Part shown: positions 29,273-39,248 of the stretch, piece after piece
How the letters are laid out: every line of letters starts with the position of its first letter
Numbering within the stretch: position 1 is the stretch's first letter
Assembly: GCA_000434015.1 (NCBI GenBank)
Contig: HF999514.1
Coordinates: 39,538 to 103,537, forward strand
DNA length: 64,000 bases
Reading direction: 5' to 3'
From: Clostridium sp. CAG:571
Lineage (GTDB): Bacteria > Bacillota > Clostridia > TANB77 > CAG-508
Translations under genes and position numbers: made by a program
The notes under the pieces: model-generated
Databases searched by the model: none
What the model saw: only the letters and a program-made list of their open reading frames with translations
Told to the model about the DNA's origin: nothing

Positions 29273-30217
29273 ATGATAATATTTCCAATAATCCCCATAT
29301 GGCTTATGGGAATTTTATGTATTATACTTCTTATTATGAGAAGAAAAAATAAATATGCGTATATAAGGCAAATATTAATTGTAATTTTATTATTTGTAAT
29401 TAATCTTAGAATAATGATTCCATCATCTGATGTTAAAGTTCAAACAAATAATTTTGATGTATTGTTTGTTATAGATGAAACAATAAGTATGCTTGCAGAA
29501 GATTATAATGGAAATAACACAAGATATGAAGGAGTAAAAGAAGATTGTAAATATATTATTAATGAATTATATGGAGCAAGATTTTCTGTAATTAAATTTA
29601 ATAATACATCACAAATAATAACTCCATATACAAAAGATGCAGAGTTAACTATAGAAACAATAAATGCACTAACTCCAGTAGATGAACTATATGCAAGAGG
29701 AAGTTCTTTAAATGTTTCTATAGATGATATAAAAAGCTCGCTAGAATCTTCTGGTAAAAAAGAAGACAGAAAAAGAATTTTATTTTTTATAAGTGATGGA
29801 GAAATAACAAGTGAGGAAAAATTAAGTTCTTTTTCAAGTATTAAAAAATATGTAGACGATGGTGCTGTATTAGGATATGGGACAAGTAGCGGTGGAAAAA
29901 TGAAAATAACAGACAGTCTGACAAAAACAGAAAATTATATTCAAGATAGAACTAGTTATCCATATAAAGATGCAATATCAAAAATAGACGAAAATAATTT
30001 GAAAAAAATATCTGAAGATATTGGAATTGACTATATAAACATGCAAAATAGCTCAAATATAAAAGAAAAAATAAAAAAGATAAAGAAAAGTGCAAAGACT
30101 GATTTATCAGATTCTGACAAAAGTTTATATAAAGATACATATTTTATATTTGTAATACCTCTTTGTATATTACTAATATATGAATATATAAATTATAAAA
30201 GGAGAATATTTTTATGA
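29273..30217 (+). CDS. VWA-domain membrane protein (BatB-like)
   Basis: 314 residues: two N-terminal helices, a VWA domain opening with LFVIDETISMLAEDYNG (a variant metal site, DETIS), FISDGEIT as the strand 4 motif, and a C-terminal helix before a basic end. It lies 9 bases after the first VWA gene and overlaps the next gene by 4 bases. Paired VWA proteins of this shape are typical of Bat operons. Confidence 0.8.
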   Translation: MIIFPIIPIWLMGILCIILLIMRRKNKYAYIRQILIVILLFVINLRIMIPSSDVKVQTNNFDVLFVIDETISMLAEDYNGNNTRYEGVKEDCKYIINELYGARFSVIKFNNTSQIITPYTKDAELTIETINALTPVDELYARGSSLNVSIDDIKSSLESSGKKEDRKRILFFISDGEITSEEKLSSFSSIKKYVDDGAVLGYGTSSGGKMKITDSLTKTENYIQDRTSYPYKDAISKIDENNLKKISEDIGIDYINMQNSSNIKEKIKKIKKSAKTDLSDSDKSLYKDTYFIFVIPLCILLIYEYINYKRRIFL

Positions 30218-30897
30218 AAAAAAGAGTTATTGCAGTTTTTATAATATTTGTAGTAATATGGCTCAAATTAATTTGCACATATTCAATAAATGAAATTTTT
30301 ATAATGCAGTATAATGCAAAAAAATATGAAGAAAATTTTGTAAAAAAGCTATTTATTGGGAACTTTTTAGAGCCATATATTGCGCATTATAATTATGGAA
30401 ATGTATTATATAAAAATAACAATTATGACAAAGCAATTGAAGAATATAATAAAGCCCTAAAACTATATCCTAAACATGATAGAGAATGCAAAATAAGAAT
30501 TAATTTAGCTTTGGCTATGTTAAAAAAAATAGATGAAAAAGATGAAAGCGAAGACAATAAAAAAACAACATTATCAATTTTAAATTCTGCAAAAGAGGTA
30601 CTATTTGAACATGGGTGTGCAAATAGAGATGATAATAATGGACATAATGAAGATGCAGAAAAATTAAAAAAAGAAATAGAAGAAAAAGAAAATGAATTAT
30701 TAGAAAAGCAAGAAACTAAGCAAGAAGATAATAAAAAAGAAGAAAAGAAAGAAGAAAACAAACAAAACACAAACGAGTCAGAAGTTGAAGAAAAGTTAAA
30801 AGAAATTCAAAAAGAAGTAATAAAAGAAAGACAAAATAAAATGGAACGTACAGAAAAAATGCAAAATTATACATATTATCCAGGAAAAAAATGGTAG
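30214..30897 (+). CDS. TPR protein ending the Bat-like operon (BatC-like)
   Basis: 227 residues: an N-terminal membrane helix or signal anchor, a TPR unit (YNYGNVLYKNNNYDKAIEEYNKALKLYP), and a long Lys/Glu-rich low-complexity region (residues 145-200). It overlaps the upstream VWA gene by 4 bases. TPR proteins are the usual last partner of VWA proteins in such operons. Confidence 0.75.
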   Translation: MKKRVIAVFIIFVVIWLKLICTYSINEIFIMQYNAKKYEENFVKKLFIGNFLEPYIAHYNYGNVLYKNNNYDKAIEEYNKALKLYPKHDRECKIRINLALAMLKKIDEKDESEDNKKTTLSILNSAKEVLFEHGCANRDDNNGHNEDAEKLKKEIEEKENELLEKQETKQEDNKKEEKKEENKQNTNESEVEEKLKEIQKEVIKERQNKMERTEKMQNYTYYPGKKW

Positions 30898-30949
30898 ATG
30901 CAAATATATTTAGGATTAAAAAAATTACATAGTAAAAAAAATAGACTTC

Positions 30950-30978
30950 TTGACAAAAATTGTAATATATTATAAAAT
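30950..30978 (+). promoter_or_regulatory. Strong promoter of the candidate small RNA
   Basis: TTGACA (30950-30955), 17 bases, TAAAAT (30973-30978). The surrounding GACTTCTTGACAAAAAT is identical to the promoter of rnpB at 40818-40834, suggesting a shared class of stable-RNA promoter. Confidence 0.7.
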
Positions 30979-30984
30979 AATTAC

Positions 30985-31099
30985 TCTGACAAAGCTATGT
31001 AAATGCAAAAATAACATTAAATTTATATTATCATAGACAAATCAATGTCAATGATAATTATTATTAATGGACAACACATAAAAATGTGTTGTTCTTTAT
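30985..31099 (+). ncRNA. Candidate structured small RNA of about 115 nucleotides
   Basis: Between the promoter above and a terminator (ACAACACAT / ATGTGTTGT plus T-rich tail, 31071-31099) there is no reading frame, only structure: TATCATAGACA pairs with TGTCAATGATA around AATCAA (31029-31055). The 400 bases between the TPR and MATE genes otherwise hold nothing that I recognise. It does not show the hallmarks of 6S, SRP or tmRNA. Confidence 0.5.
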
Positions 31100-31295
31100 A
31101 TTGCAAAAAATTTAAGATTATATTTTTGGCAGTATATAATTTTTCATATTTAATTTGCTAAAAGTGTAATTATATATGAAATAACTAAAAATAAAGGCAA
31201 AAATCTAAAAATTTAAATAGTACTAAAATATAGTAACTGTTATTATTTTTATTTTGCTAAACCAATAATAATGATAAAAACAAAAGGAGGAAAAA

Positions 31296-33323
31296 ATGGA
31301 AAAAGTAGATTTAGGAAAAGAAAAAATTAGTAAATTATTGTTATCATTTTCAGTTCCATGTATTATATCATTAATAGTAAATGCATTATATAATATAGTG
31401 GATCAAATATTTATAGGATGGGGAGTTGGATATTTAGGTAATGGTGCGACAAATGTTGTATTTCCAATAACTGTAATTTGTCTGGCTTTTGCATTAATGT
31501 TTGGTGATGGCTCATCAGCATATTTAAGTTTGAAGCTTGGAGAAAATAAAAAAGAAGAAGCAAAAAAGGGAGTATGTAATGGAATTCTTGCATGTGCTAT
31601 TATTTCAATAATATTATGTGCGATAATATTAATATTTTTACCACAGTTGTTAAATATATTTGGCTGTACAGATTCATTAAGACAGTATGCATTAGATTAT
31701 GGCTTTGTTATTGCACTTGGAATTCCTTTTATGATGATAGGAACTACGCTAAATTCTATAATTAGAGCAGATGGATCACCAAAATATTCAATGGTGTCAA
31801 TGGTTATAGGTGCTATTATTAATATAATATTAGATCCAATTGCAATTTTTACTTTTAATATGGGAGTTAAAGGTGCAGCAATTGCAACAATAGTTAGTCA
31901 GATTGTTAGTTTTATAGTAAATATAATGTACATAAAGAGATTTAAGTCAATAAAAGTAGATAAAAAAAGCTTTAAATTTGAATTTTTAAGAGCAAAAACA
32001 GTTGCAATGCTTGGAGTTTCATCTTTTATAACACAAATGGCAATTGTAATTGTAATTTGTGTTCAAAATAAACTATTTAAAAAATACGGAGTAAATAGTA
32101 AATTTGGTGCTGATATTCCTATTACTGTTCTTGGTATAGTTATGAAAATTAATCAGATTTTATCAAGTATAATAATTGGAATTGCAGCAGGAAGTCAACC
32201 AATTGTTGGTTTTAATTATGGAGCTAGAAAGTATAAACGTGTAAAAGAAACTATAAAAATAGTATTAATATCAAGTTTGTGTGTTTCTTGTATTGCTTTT
32301 ATATTATTCCAAACAATACCAGAAAAATTAATTAGCATATTTGGATCTGGTGATGAGCTATATAATGAATTTGCTTGTTTAGCATTTAGAGTTTTCTTAA
32401 TGTTAACATTATTTAATGGAATTCAAATAGCATCAGGAATTTTCTTCCAAGCAATAGGAAAACCAGCAAAATCAGCGTTTTTAACACTATCAAGACAAAT
32501 ACTATTCTTTACATCAGCAGCAATTATATTATCTAATATATTTGGCGTAATGGGAGTTTTATATGCAGGACCTGTTTCAGATGGACTAGCATTTTTAGTG
32601 TCAGCAACATTATTAATATTTGAAAGAAGAAGCTTAAATAAAAAGGAAAAAGAAGAAGTTTCAAACACAGAAAACAATGTAACAGAAAATATTGGTATTA
32701 ACCAATCTACAAATAAAAATATTATTATAACTATAGCAAGAGAATATGGTTCTGGTGGTAGATATGTTGGAAAATTGCTATCAGAAAAGCTAGGAATTAA
32801 ATTATATGATAAAAGTTTAATTTCATTAGTTTCTGATGAAAGTGGATTATCTGCAGAGTATATAGAAGAAAATGAACAAACAATAAATGGAAAATTATTA
32901 GCTAATTTTAATTCACAATATTACAATAATTTAAGCAATGATGACAATTTATTTATTGCTGAATCTAACGCTATAAAAGAAATTGCATCAAAAGAGTCTT
33001 GTATTATAGTTGGTAGATGTGCAGATTATATATTAAAAAATAATGACAATGTATTTAGTGTATTTTTATATAATAGTGATGAATCAAAAGTAAATAGAGC
33101 AGTGAAATACTATGGTTTAAATGAAAAAAATGCTTTAAAAGAAATTCAAAAAATAAATAAATCAAGAGAAAATCATTATAAATATTATACAAATAAAAAT
33201 TGGAGAGATATGAGTAATTATAGTTTGGCAATTAATGTAGATACATTTGGAGTAGAAAAAACAGCAGACATCATAAAAGAAAGTATAAAATCTCTTGACA
33301 ATAAAAAATATCAAGTAGTATAA
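31296..33323 (+). CDS. MATE family transporter fused to a cytidylate-kinase-like domain
   Basis: Residues 1-450 form a twelve-helix MATE exporter (KISKLLLSFSVPCIISLIVNALYNIVDQIFIG at the start, given here in part; PFMMIGTTLNSIIRADGSPKYSM; IGIAAGSQPIVGFNYGA). After a charged linker (about 450-475) residues 478-675 form a P-loop kinase domain of the Cytidylate_kin2 type: ITIAREYGSGGRYVGKLLSEKLG, IVGRCADYIL, then the helical Arg-containing lid. The fusion is in one uninterrupted frame. The partnership of drug/sodium antiport with a nucleotide-kinase-like domain is unexplained; the domain may sense rather than phosphorylate. Confidence 0.85.
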   Translation: MEKVDLGKEKISKLLLSFSVPCIISLIVNALYNIVDQIFIGWGVGYLGNGATNVVFPITVICLAFALMFGDGSSAYLSLKLGENKKEEAKKGVCNGILACAIISIILCAIILIFLPQLLNIFGCTDSLRQYALDYGFVIALGIPFMMIGTTLNSIIRADGSPKYSMVSMVIGAIINIILDPIAIFTFNMGVKGAAIATIVSQIVSFIVNIMYIKRFKSIKVDKKSFKFEFLRAKTVAMLGVSSFITQMAIVIVICVQNKLFKKYGVNSKFGADIPITVLGIVMKINQILSSIIIGIAAGSQPIVGFNYGARKYKRVKETIKIVLISSLCVSCIAFILFQTIPEKLISIFGSGDELYNEFACLAFRVFLMLTLFNGIQIASGIFFQAIGKPAKSAFLTLSRQILFFTSAAIILSNIFGVMGVLYAGPVSDGLAFLVSATLLIFERRSLNKKEKEEVSNTENNVTENIGINQSTNKNIIITIAREYGSGGRYVGKLLSEKLGIKLYDKSLISLVSDESGLSAEYIEENEQTINGKLLANFNSQYYNNLSNDDNLFIAESNAIKEIASKESCIIVGRCADYILKNNDNVFSVFLYNSDESKVNRAVKYYGLNEKNALKEIQKINKSRENHYKYYTNKNWRDMSNYSLAINVDTFGVEKTADIIKESIKSLDNKKYQVV

Positions 33324-33394
33324 TAAAAATAATTTAATTTTAATTACGGTTTAAAAAGAAAAAAAGTAGAAATTTTATAGTTACAAAAATTTAA

Positions 33395-33571
33395 AGAGAG
33401 ATAGTGGTTTTGGTGTAAACTATTAGTATATAAATTTTCGAATTACATTTCTTATAGTAATATAACGTTAGCAACGAATAGCTATAAATAAGGCAATATA
33501 TATTGTAAATAAAGGTGGTACCACGAGTTTAAATCGTCCTTTAAAAGGATAATTTAAACTCTATTTTTTTA
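33395..33571 (+). promoter_or_regulatory. T-box riboswitch upstream of tyrS
   Basis: The leader contains the T-box core AAAGGTGGTACCACG followed by a terminator (GAGTTTAAAT / ATTTAAACTC, then T run) at 33525-33571. A TAC triplet near 33446 in the expected stem I region is a possible tyrosine specifier. The leader occupies most of the 340-base gap before tyrS. Confidence 0.85.
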
Positions 33572-33664
33572 TGTAAATTAACATATAAAAAAAATATATA
33601 CTGCACAAAAATATGGTTAATTAGTTTATGGATGTAAATAATTATAAAGGATAGGAGGATTATT

Positions 33665-34895
33665 ATGACATTATTTGAAGAATTAAAATGGAGAGGAATA
33701 ATAAAAGATATTTCTAGTCCAGAGTTAGAAAAAAAATTAAATGAAGGTGGATTAACTTTTTATATAGGAACAGATCCAACAGCTGATAGTTTACATGTAG
33801 GACATTTATCTAGTTTTTTAATTTCAAAAAGATTGAAAGATGCAGGACATCATCCAATATTATTAGTAGGTGGCGGAACTGGAATGATAGGGGATCCAAG
33901 ACCAACAACAGAAAGAGCAATGATAGGAAAAGAAGAAGTAACTAAAAATTTTAATAGTTTAAAAAAACAAGTAGAAGAAATATTTGGATTTGAAGTAGTA
34001 AACAACAACGATTGGTATAAAGATATAAATGTAATAGACTTTTTAAGAGATTATGGAAAATATTTCAATGTAAATTACATGTTAGATAAAGATATTATTA
34101 GAAGAAGATTAGAATCTGGAATTACTTATACAGAGTTTTCATATATGATATTGCAAGCATTAGATTTTAAACATTTACATGAAGAAAAAGGTGTAGACTT
34201 GCAATGTGCTGGCTCAGATCAATGGGGAAATATTACTGCACGGAATTGATTTGATTAGAAAATCAACAGGTGATGAGGTATATGGATTTACAATGCCACT
34301 TGTAACAGATTCACAAGGAAAAAAATTTGGAAAAAGTGAAGGAAATGCTTTATGGTTAGATAAAAATAAAACATCAAGTTATAAGTTATATCAATTTTTT
34401 GTAAATGTAGAAGATTGCATGGTAATAGATTATTTGAAAATATATACATTTTTATCAAAAGAAGAAATAGAAGAGCTTGAAAAGAAAAATAATGAACATC
34501 CAGAATTAAGAGAAGCACATAAAAGATTGGCAAAAGAAATTATTACTTTCTTACATGGAGAAGAAGAATATAACAAAGCAGTTAAGCTTGCAGAAAGTTT
34601 ATTTAATAACAAATTTAAAGATTTATCAAAAGAAGATATAGTAGAACTTTTTGGAAATCAAGATACAAAAGAAGTGAAAAGCAATGTAAATATAATTGAT
34701 TTTATTACAGAAATAGGAGCTGTAAAAAGTAAAAGAGAAGCAAGAGAATTTATTACAAATGGAGCAATATCTATAAATGGTGAAAAAGTTGACAGCATAG
34801 AAACTTTAATAAATGATGATATGTTTATAGATAATACATATATAGTTGTTAAACGAGGAAAGAAAAATTATTATATAGGCCAAAAAATAAATTAA
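33665..34895 (+). CDS. tyrS: Tyrosyl-tRNA synthetase, read through a +1 shift at CGG
   Basis: Class I synthetase: DPTADSLHVGHL (HIGH motif as HVGH), GGGTGMIGDPR, CAGSDQWGNIT, KFGKSEGNA (KMSKS equivalent) and a C-terminal S4 RNA-binding domain (SKREAREFITNGAISINGEKV). CGG at 34241-34243 (after GCA) truncates the start frame at 194 residues; skipping the C gives GNITAGIDLIRK, where Gly is conserved in the family. Product 409 residues. The KMSKS motif and tRNA-binding domains lie behind the shift, so the cell cannot make an active enzyme without it. Confidence 0.95.
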
Positions 34896-34905
34896 TTAAC
34901 TAAAT

Positions 34906-34996
34906 ACACCCAAAAAAAGAAGAAAGGATATATTTTTAACAAAATAAAAGTGTTAAATAATAAATATAAACTTTCTCTTTCTAAGGGTGTTTTTTG
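34906..34996 (+). terminator. Terminator after tyrS
   Basis: ACACCC pairs with GGGTGT at the base and AGAAGAAAGG with CTTTCTCTTTCT above it, followed by a T run. The 335 bases between tyrS and der hold this hairpin, repeat copy A and an AT-rich promoter region. Confidence 0.65.
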
Positions 34997-35023
34997 TAGA
35001 TCTAACAACTCTCAAAAAGAAAA

Positions 35024-35081
35024 CATAATAAGTTGACACGCATAGAAATTATTTTTCAGTTATGTTAAATTTATAGCCAAT
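35024..35081 (+). repeat. 58-base interspersed repeat, copy A
   Basis: About 50 of 58 bases match the copy at 40708-40765, including the core AGTTGACACGCAT and AGTTATGTTAA. Both copies are intergenic and in the same orientation. No pairing arms or reading frame explain them. Confidence 0.6.
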
Positions 35082-35229
35082 AAATATATGTTAGTTAAAG
35101 TAAATAGCTTGATAATCTTGGAAAATAAAAGTATAATTATAATGATTTATAAAAAAGCTGTTTTTTATAAAAAAATGTGTTATAATAGTTAAATATTAAA
35201 TAAAAAGAAAAAATAGAGGTGAAAAAAAT

Positions 35230-36558
35230 ATGGGAAAGCCAACTGTAGCAATTGTAGGAAGACCAAATGTAGGAAAGTCAACATTTTTTAATTATATAGT
35301 AGGAAAAAGAATATCAATTGTAGAAGATACTCCAGGAGTTACAAGAGACAGAATATATGCAGAAGCTAATTGGAGAGGCAGAAATTTTACTCTTATAGAT
35401 ACAGGAGGAATTGAGCCAGAATCAGAAGATATAATTATTTCTCAAATGCGCGATCAAGCAGATATAGCAATAGATATAGCAGATGTTATTGTTTTTGTAA
35501 CAGATATAAAACAAGGAATAACAGAAGCAGATAAAGAAATTGCTTTAATGCTTAAGAAATCTAAAAAACCAATAGTTTTGGTATGTAACAAAGCAGATAA
35601 TTTTGGAAAAGTTACAGATGATATTTATGAGTTTTATAATTTGGGAATAGGAGAACCTTATGCAGTTTCTTCTGTTAATGCAATAGGAATAGGAGATGTG
35701 CTAGATGCAATTTATGAACACTTTCCAGAAAAAGATTTAAATGAAGATGATGATACTGTTATAAAAGTAGCAATTATAGGTAAACCTAATGTAGGAAAGT
35801 CATCATTAGTAAATAAAATTTTAGGAGAAAATAGAGTAATTGTTAGTAATATTGCAGGAACAACAAGAGACGCAATAGATTCTTCTTTTGAAAACGAATT
35901 TGGAAAATATGTTTTTATAGATACTGCAGGTATTAGAAGAAAAAGTAAAGTAAAAGAAAATTTAGAAAGATACAGTGTAATGCGTTCACTACTTGCTGTA
36001 GAAAGAGCAGATGTATGCATTTTAATGATAGATGCAAATGAAGGTGTAACAGAGCAAGATGCCAAAATTGCAGGAGAAGCTCATGAAGCCGGAAAAGGAA
36101 TAATTATAGCTGTAAATAAATGGGATGAATATGAAAAAGAAAATGGAACTTTAGAAAAATATAAAAAAGAAGTATATTCAAAATTATCTTATTTATCATA
36201 TGCACCTATGATATTCATATCTGCTAAAACAGGTCAAAGAGTAAATAAATTATATGAACTAATAAATACAGTAGCAAATCAAAATGCCATGAGAATTTCT
36301 ACAGCAGTTTTAAACCAAGTTCTAAATGAAGCAATAGCAATTGTGCAACCACCAACAGATAAAGGAAAAAGATTAAAAATATATTATATGACTCAAGGAT
36401 CAACAAAACCACCAACATTTGTTGTTTTTGTTAATGATAAAAAATTATTTCATTTTTCATATGAAAGATATTTAGTAAACCAATTAAGAAAAGAGTTTGT
36501 ATTAACTGGGACACCAATAAGGATGATTGTAAGAGAAAAAAAGGAAAAAGATTTATAA
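35230..36558 (+). CDS. der: Ribosome assembly GTPase Der (EngA)
   Basis: Two tandem GTPase domains: GRPNVGKST with DTPGVTRDR and DTGGIE near the start, and GKPNVGKSS with GTTRDAID and DTAGI from residue 180, each with its NKxD (NKAD, NKWD). A KH-like domain ends the protein. 442 residues, normal length. Needed for 50S assembly. First gene of a run with plsY and gpsA. Confidence 0.95.
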   Translation: MGKPTVAIVGRPNVGKSTFFNYIVGKRISIVEDTPGVTRDRIYAEANWRGRNFTLIDTGGIEPESEDIIISQMRDQADIAIDIADVIVFVTDIKQGITEADKEIALMLKKSKKPIVLVCNKADNFGKVTDDIYEFYNLGIGEPYAVSSVNAIGIGDVLDAIYEHFPEKDLNEDDDTVIKVAIIGKPNVGKSSLVNKILGENRVIVSNIAGTTRDAIDSSFENEFGKYVFIDTAGIRRKSKVKENLERYSVMRSLLAVERADVCILMIDANEGVTEQDAKIAGEAHEAGKGIIIAVNKWDEYEKENGTLEKYKKEVYSKLSYLSYAPMIFISAKTGQRVNKLYELINTVANQNAMRISTAVLNQVLNEAIAIVQPPTDKGKRLKIYYMTQGSTKPPTFVVFVNDKKLFHFSYERYLVNQLRKEFVLTGTPIRMIVREKKEKDL

Positions 36559-36593
36559 AAAACTATTAGATAAAAGAAAGGCGGGAAAGTTTT

Positions 36594-37217
36594 ATGGGAG
36601 CATATATAGCTATAGCAATTATTGCATATGCAATAGGAAGTATTAATTTTTCAGTAATTTTCAGTAGAAAATTTGCAGGATTTGATGTTAGAGAAAAAGG
36701 TAGTGGAAATGCAGGAACAACTAATATGTTAAGAACAGTAGGAAAAAAAGCAGCAGTAATTACACTTGTTTGTGATATATTAAAAGGAATTGTTTCAATA
36801 TTAATTGCATTACTAATAGGATATTTTGTAAAGGATGTAAATAAAGCAATACTAGTTCAAATAGCAGGATTTTTTGCAATATTTGGACATACTTTTCCAA
36901 TATTTTTTGAATTTAGAGGAGGAAAAGGAGTTGCAACAGCATTAGGAGTAATATTATTAACAAATTGGCAAATAGGATTAATTTGTTTAGCCTTTGCGCT
37001 TATATTAATAATTATAACAAAAATGGTATCATTAGGTTCTATAATGGCCGCTATATTATTTCCAGTTTTAACTATATTTATTCAAACAAATTATATAGAA
37101 CCAGGAAATTATATTATTTTTGGTATAGCAGTAGGTTTACTTGTTGTATTTAATCATAGAAAAAATTTAAAAAGAATATTAGAAGGAAATGAGAATAAAA
37201 TAAGTTTTAAAAAATAA
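36594..37217 (+). CDS. plsY: Glycerol-3-phosphate acyltransferase PlsY
   Basis: Integral membrane acyl-phosphate-dependent acyltransferase, first step of phospholipid synthesis. Conserved loops GSINFSVIFS, GSGNAGTTNMLRT and GHTFPIFFEFRGGKGVAT are present. 207 residues, about five helices. It follows der by 35 bases with AAAGGCGGG upstream. Confidence 0.95.
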   Translation: MGAYIAIAIIAYAIGSINFSVIFSRKFAGFDVREKGSGNAGTTNMLRTVGKKAAVITLVCDILKGIVSILIALLIGYFVKDVNKAILVQIAGFFAIFGHTFPIFFEFRGGKGVATALGVILLTNWQIGLICLAFALILIIITKMVSLGSIMAAILFPVLTIFIQTNYIEPGNYIIFGIAVGLLVVFNHRKNLKRILEGNENKISFKK

Positions 37218-37244
37218 ACATAAGATAATATGGAGGAAATAAAA

Positions 37245-38228
37245 ATGAAAAATATATCAATAATAGGAAGTGGAAGCTGGGGAATTGCTTTAGCCATTCA
37301 TTTAGCTAAAATGGGAAACAAAGTAAAAGTATGGTCTTTTGCTAAAGAAGAAGCAGATTTAATTAACAACGAAAAAAAATGCAAATTTTTACCAGAAGTT
37401 AATTTACCAGAAGGAATTACATGTTTTACCAATATAGAAGAATCTTTAAAAGATACAGATGTTATATTACATGTAACACCATCAAAATTTGTAAGAAATA
37501 TTATAAAACAATATAAGCAATATATAAAAAATCAACCTGTAATAATGTGTTCAAAAGGATTTGAAGCAGGAACTTTAAAAACATTAAGTCAAGTTATGGA
37601 AGAAGAAATTCCAAATGTAAAAACAGGTATTTTATCAGGACCAAGTCATGCAGAAGAAGTGGCTCTAGGAATTCCAACAGCGATTGTTATTGCATCAAAA
37701 CATGAAGATGTAAAAAAAGATATACAAGATTTATTTATGAATAAATGTATGAGAATTTATACATCAAATGATGTTACAGGTGTAGAAGTAGGAGCAGCGT
37801 CTAAAAATATTATTGCTTTTTGTGCAGGAATAGCAGCTGAAATTGGTCTTGGAGATAATACATTTGCAGCATTAGTAACAAGAGGATTGGTAGAAATAAA
37901 AAGATTAGGTTTAGCTATGGGAGGAGATATTAATACTTTTTATGGATTATCTGGTCTTGGAGATTTAATTGTAACATGCTTAAGTGAACATAGTAGAAAT
38001 AGGAGAGCAGGAAGATTAATTGGAAGAGGTTTAAGTGTAGAAGAAGCTAAAAAAGAAATTGGAATGACAATAGAGAGTATTGATAATATAGAAGTAGCAT
38101 ATGAACTTTCTAAAAAATACAATGTAGAAATGCCAATAGTTAATGCTGTATATGATGTACTTTACAATAATTTGAAGCCTCAAAAAGCAGTAGAAATGTT
38201 AATGACTCGTGAAAAAAAATGTGAATAA
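37245..38228 (+). CDS. gpsA: Glycerol-3-phosphate dehydrogenase [NAD(P)+]
   Basis: Makes glycerol-3-phosphate for PlsY. Rossmann motif IIGSGSWGIALAIHLA, GILSGPSHAEEVALGIPTA, catalytic Lys region GAASKNIIAFCAGIAAEIGLGDN and GLGDLIVTC are present. About 327 residues from the ATG at 37245, which is chosen because GGAGG of the ribosome site lies between the upstream ATG at 37230 and this one. Confidence 0.95.
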   Translation: MKNISIIGSGSWGIALAIHLAKMGNKVKVWSFAKEEADLINNEKKCKFLPEVNLPEGITCFTNIEESLKDTDVILHVTPSKFVRNIIKQYKQYIKNQPVIMCSKGFEAGTLKTLSQVMEEEIPNVKTGILSGPSHAEEVALGIPTAIVIASKHEDVKKDIQDLFMNKCMRIYTSNDVTGVEVGAASKNIIAFCAGIAAEIGLGDNTFAALVTRGLVEIKRLGLAMGGDINTFYGLSGLGDLIVTCLSEHSRNRRAGRLIGRGLSVEEAKKEIGMTIESIDNIEVAYELSKKYNVEMPIVNAVYDVLYNNLKPQKAVEMLMTREKKCE

Positions 38229-38285
38229 AAAAATAAAATTTTATAATAATAATACATAATAACTATAAAAAGGAGGAATCCTATA

Positions 38286-38723
38286 ATGAACTTTTTAGAT
38301 AAATTAGGTCAAATTTCAAGTCAAACATATAAGTATACACAAGAAAAAACAACTAAAATTGCAAAAATTGCAAAACTAAAAGCTTTAATGAATGAAGATA
38401 AGCAAAAAGTAGAAGATTTATATAATGAAATAGGAAAAAAGTTATATGAAAATCATGTAAGAGCAGAAAAAATAGATATAGTTTCAAAAATAGAAGATAT
38501 ATGTAAAGAAATTGATGCATATGCAGATGAAATAGAACTTACAAGAAAAGAAATTTTGAAACTAAAAGATTTAAAACAATGTAAAAAATGCAATTATGAA
38601 ATGGAGCTCGAATATAAATTTTGTCCTAATTGCGGAGAAGAACAAAAAGAGGTATTAGAAAATAAAGAAGAAAATAGTGAAAATGTATCAAATGTTAAAA
38701 AAGAAAATGAAGAAGATAAATAA
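38286..38723 (+). CDS. Coiled-coil protein with a C-terminal zinc ribbon
   Basis: 145 residues: a Lys/Glu-rich coiled coil (about 20-100) and a zinc ribbon with two Cys pairs, CKKCNYEMELEYKFCPNCG, followed by an acidic tail. Such small zinc-ribbon proteins are common in clostridia and not characterised. It lies between gpsA and dtd with good ribosome sites on both. Confidence 0.7.
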   Translation: MNFLDKLGQISSQTYKYTQEKTTKIAKIAKLKALMNEDKQKVEDLYNEIGKKLYENHVRAEKIDIVSKIEDICKEIDAYADEIELTRKEILKLKDLKQCKKCNYEMELEYKFCPNCGEEQKEVLENKEENSENVSNVKKENEEDK

Positions 38724-38739
38724 TTAAAAGAGGAAATTT

Positions 38740-39177
38740 ATGAAGTTAGTAGTTCAAAGAGTAAAAAATGCAAATGTATCTATAGAAAATAATATAGTAG
38801 GAAAAATTAATCAAGGTTTTGTGGTTTTGTTAGGTGTTAGTAATGAAGACACAAAAGAAAATGCAGACTATTTAGTAAAAAAATTATTAAATTTGAGAGT
38901 TTTTTCAGATAATGATGATAAAATGAATCTATCAATTAAAGATATAGAAGGAGAACTTTTAATAGTTTCTCAATTTACATTATATGCAAATTGTAAAAAA
39001 GGAAATAGGCCATCTTTTATTGAAGCTGCAAAACCTGAACATGCAAAACCATTGTATGAATATTTTATAAATGAATGTAGAAAAGAAAATCTAAATGTAC
39101 AAACAGGAGAATTTGGAGCAGATATGCAGATAGAACTTATAAATGATGGACCTGTAACTATATTATTAGAAAATTAA
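38740..39177 (+). CDS. dtd: D-aminoacyl-tRNA deacylase
   Basis: Removes D-amino acids and glycine from mischarged tRNAs. Motifs: MKLVVQRVKNANVSIE, LLIVSQFTLYANCKKGNRPSF (SQFTL catalytic loop) and the C-terminal MQIELINDGPVTI. The family GP motif is present at the end (NDGPVT). 145 residues, normal length. Confidence 0.93.
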   Translation: MKLVVQRVKNANVSIENNIVGKINQGFVVLLGVSNEDTKENADYLVKKLLNLRVFSDNDDKMNLSIKDIEGELLIVSQFTLYANCKKGNRPSFIEAAKPEHAKPLYEYFINECRKENLNVQTGEFGADMQIELINDGPVTILLEN

Positions 39178-39248
39178 TAAAAAAAGAAAAAATAAATTTA
39201 AAATAGAATATGGATTTATATGTATTTAAAAATCTATATTCTATTTTT

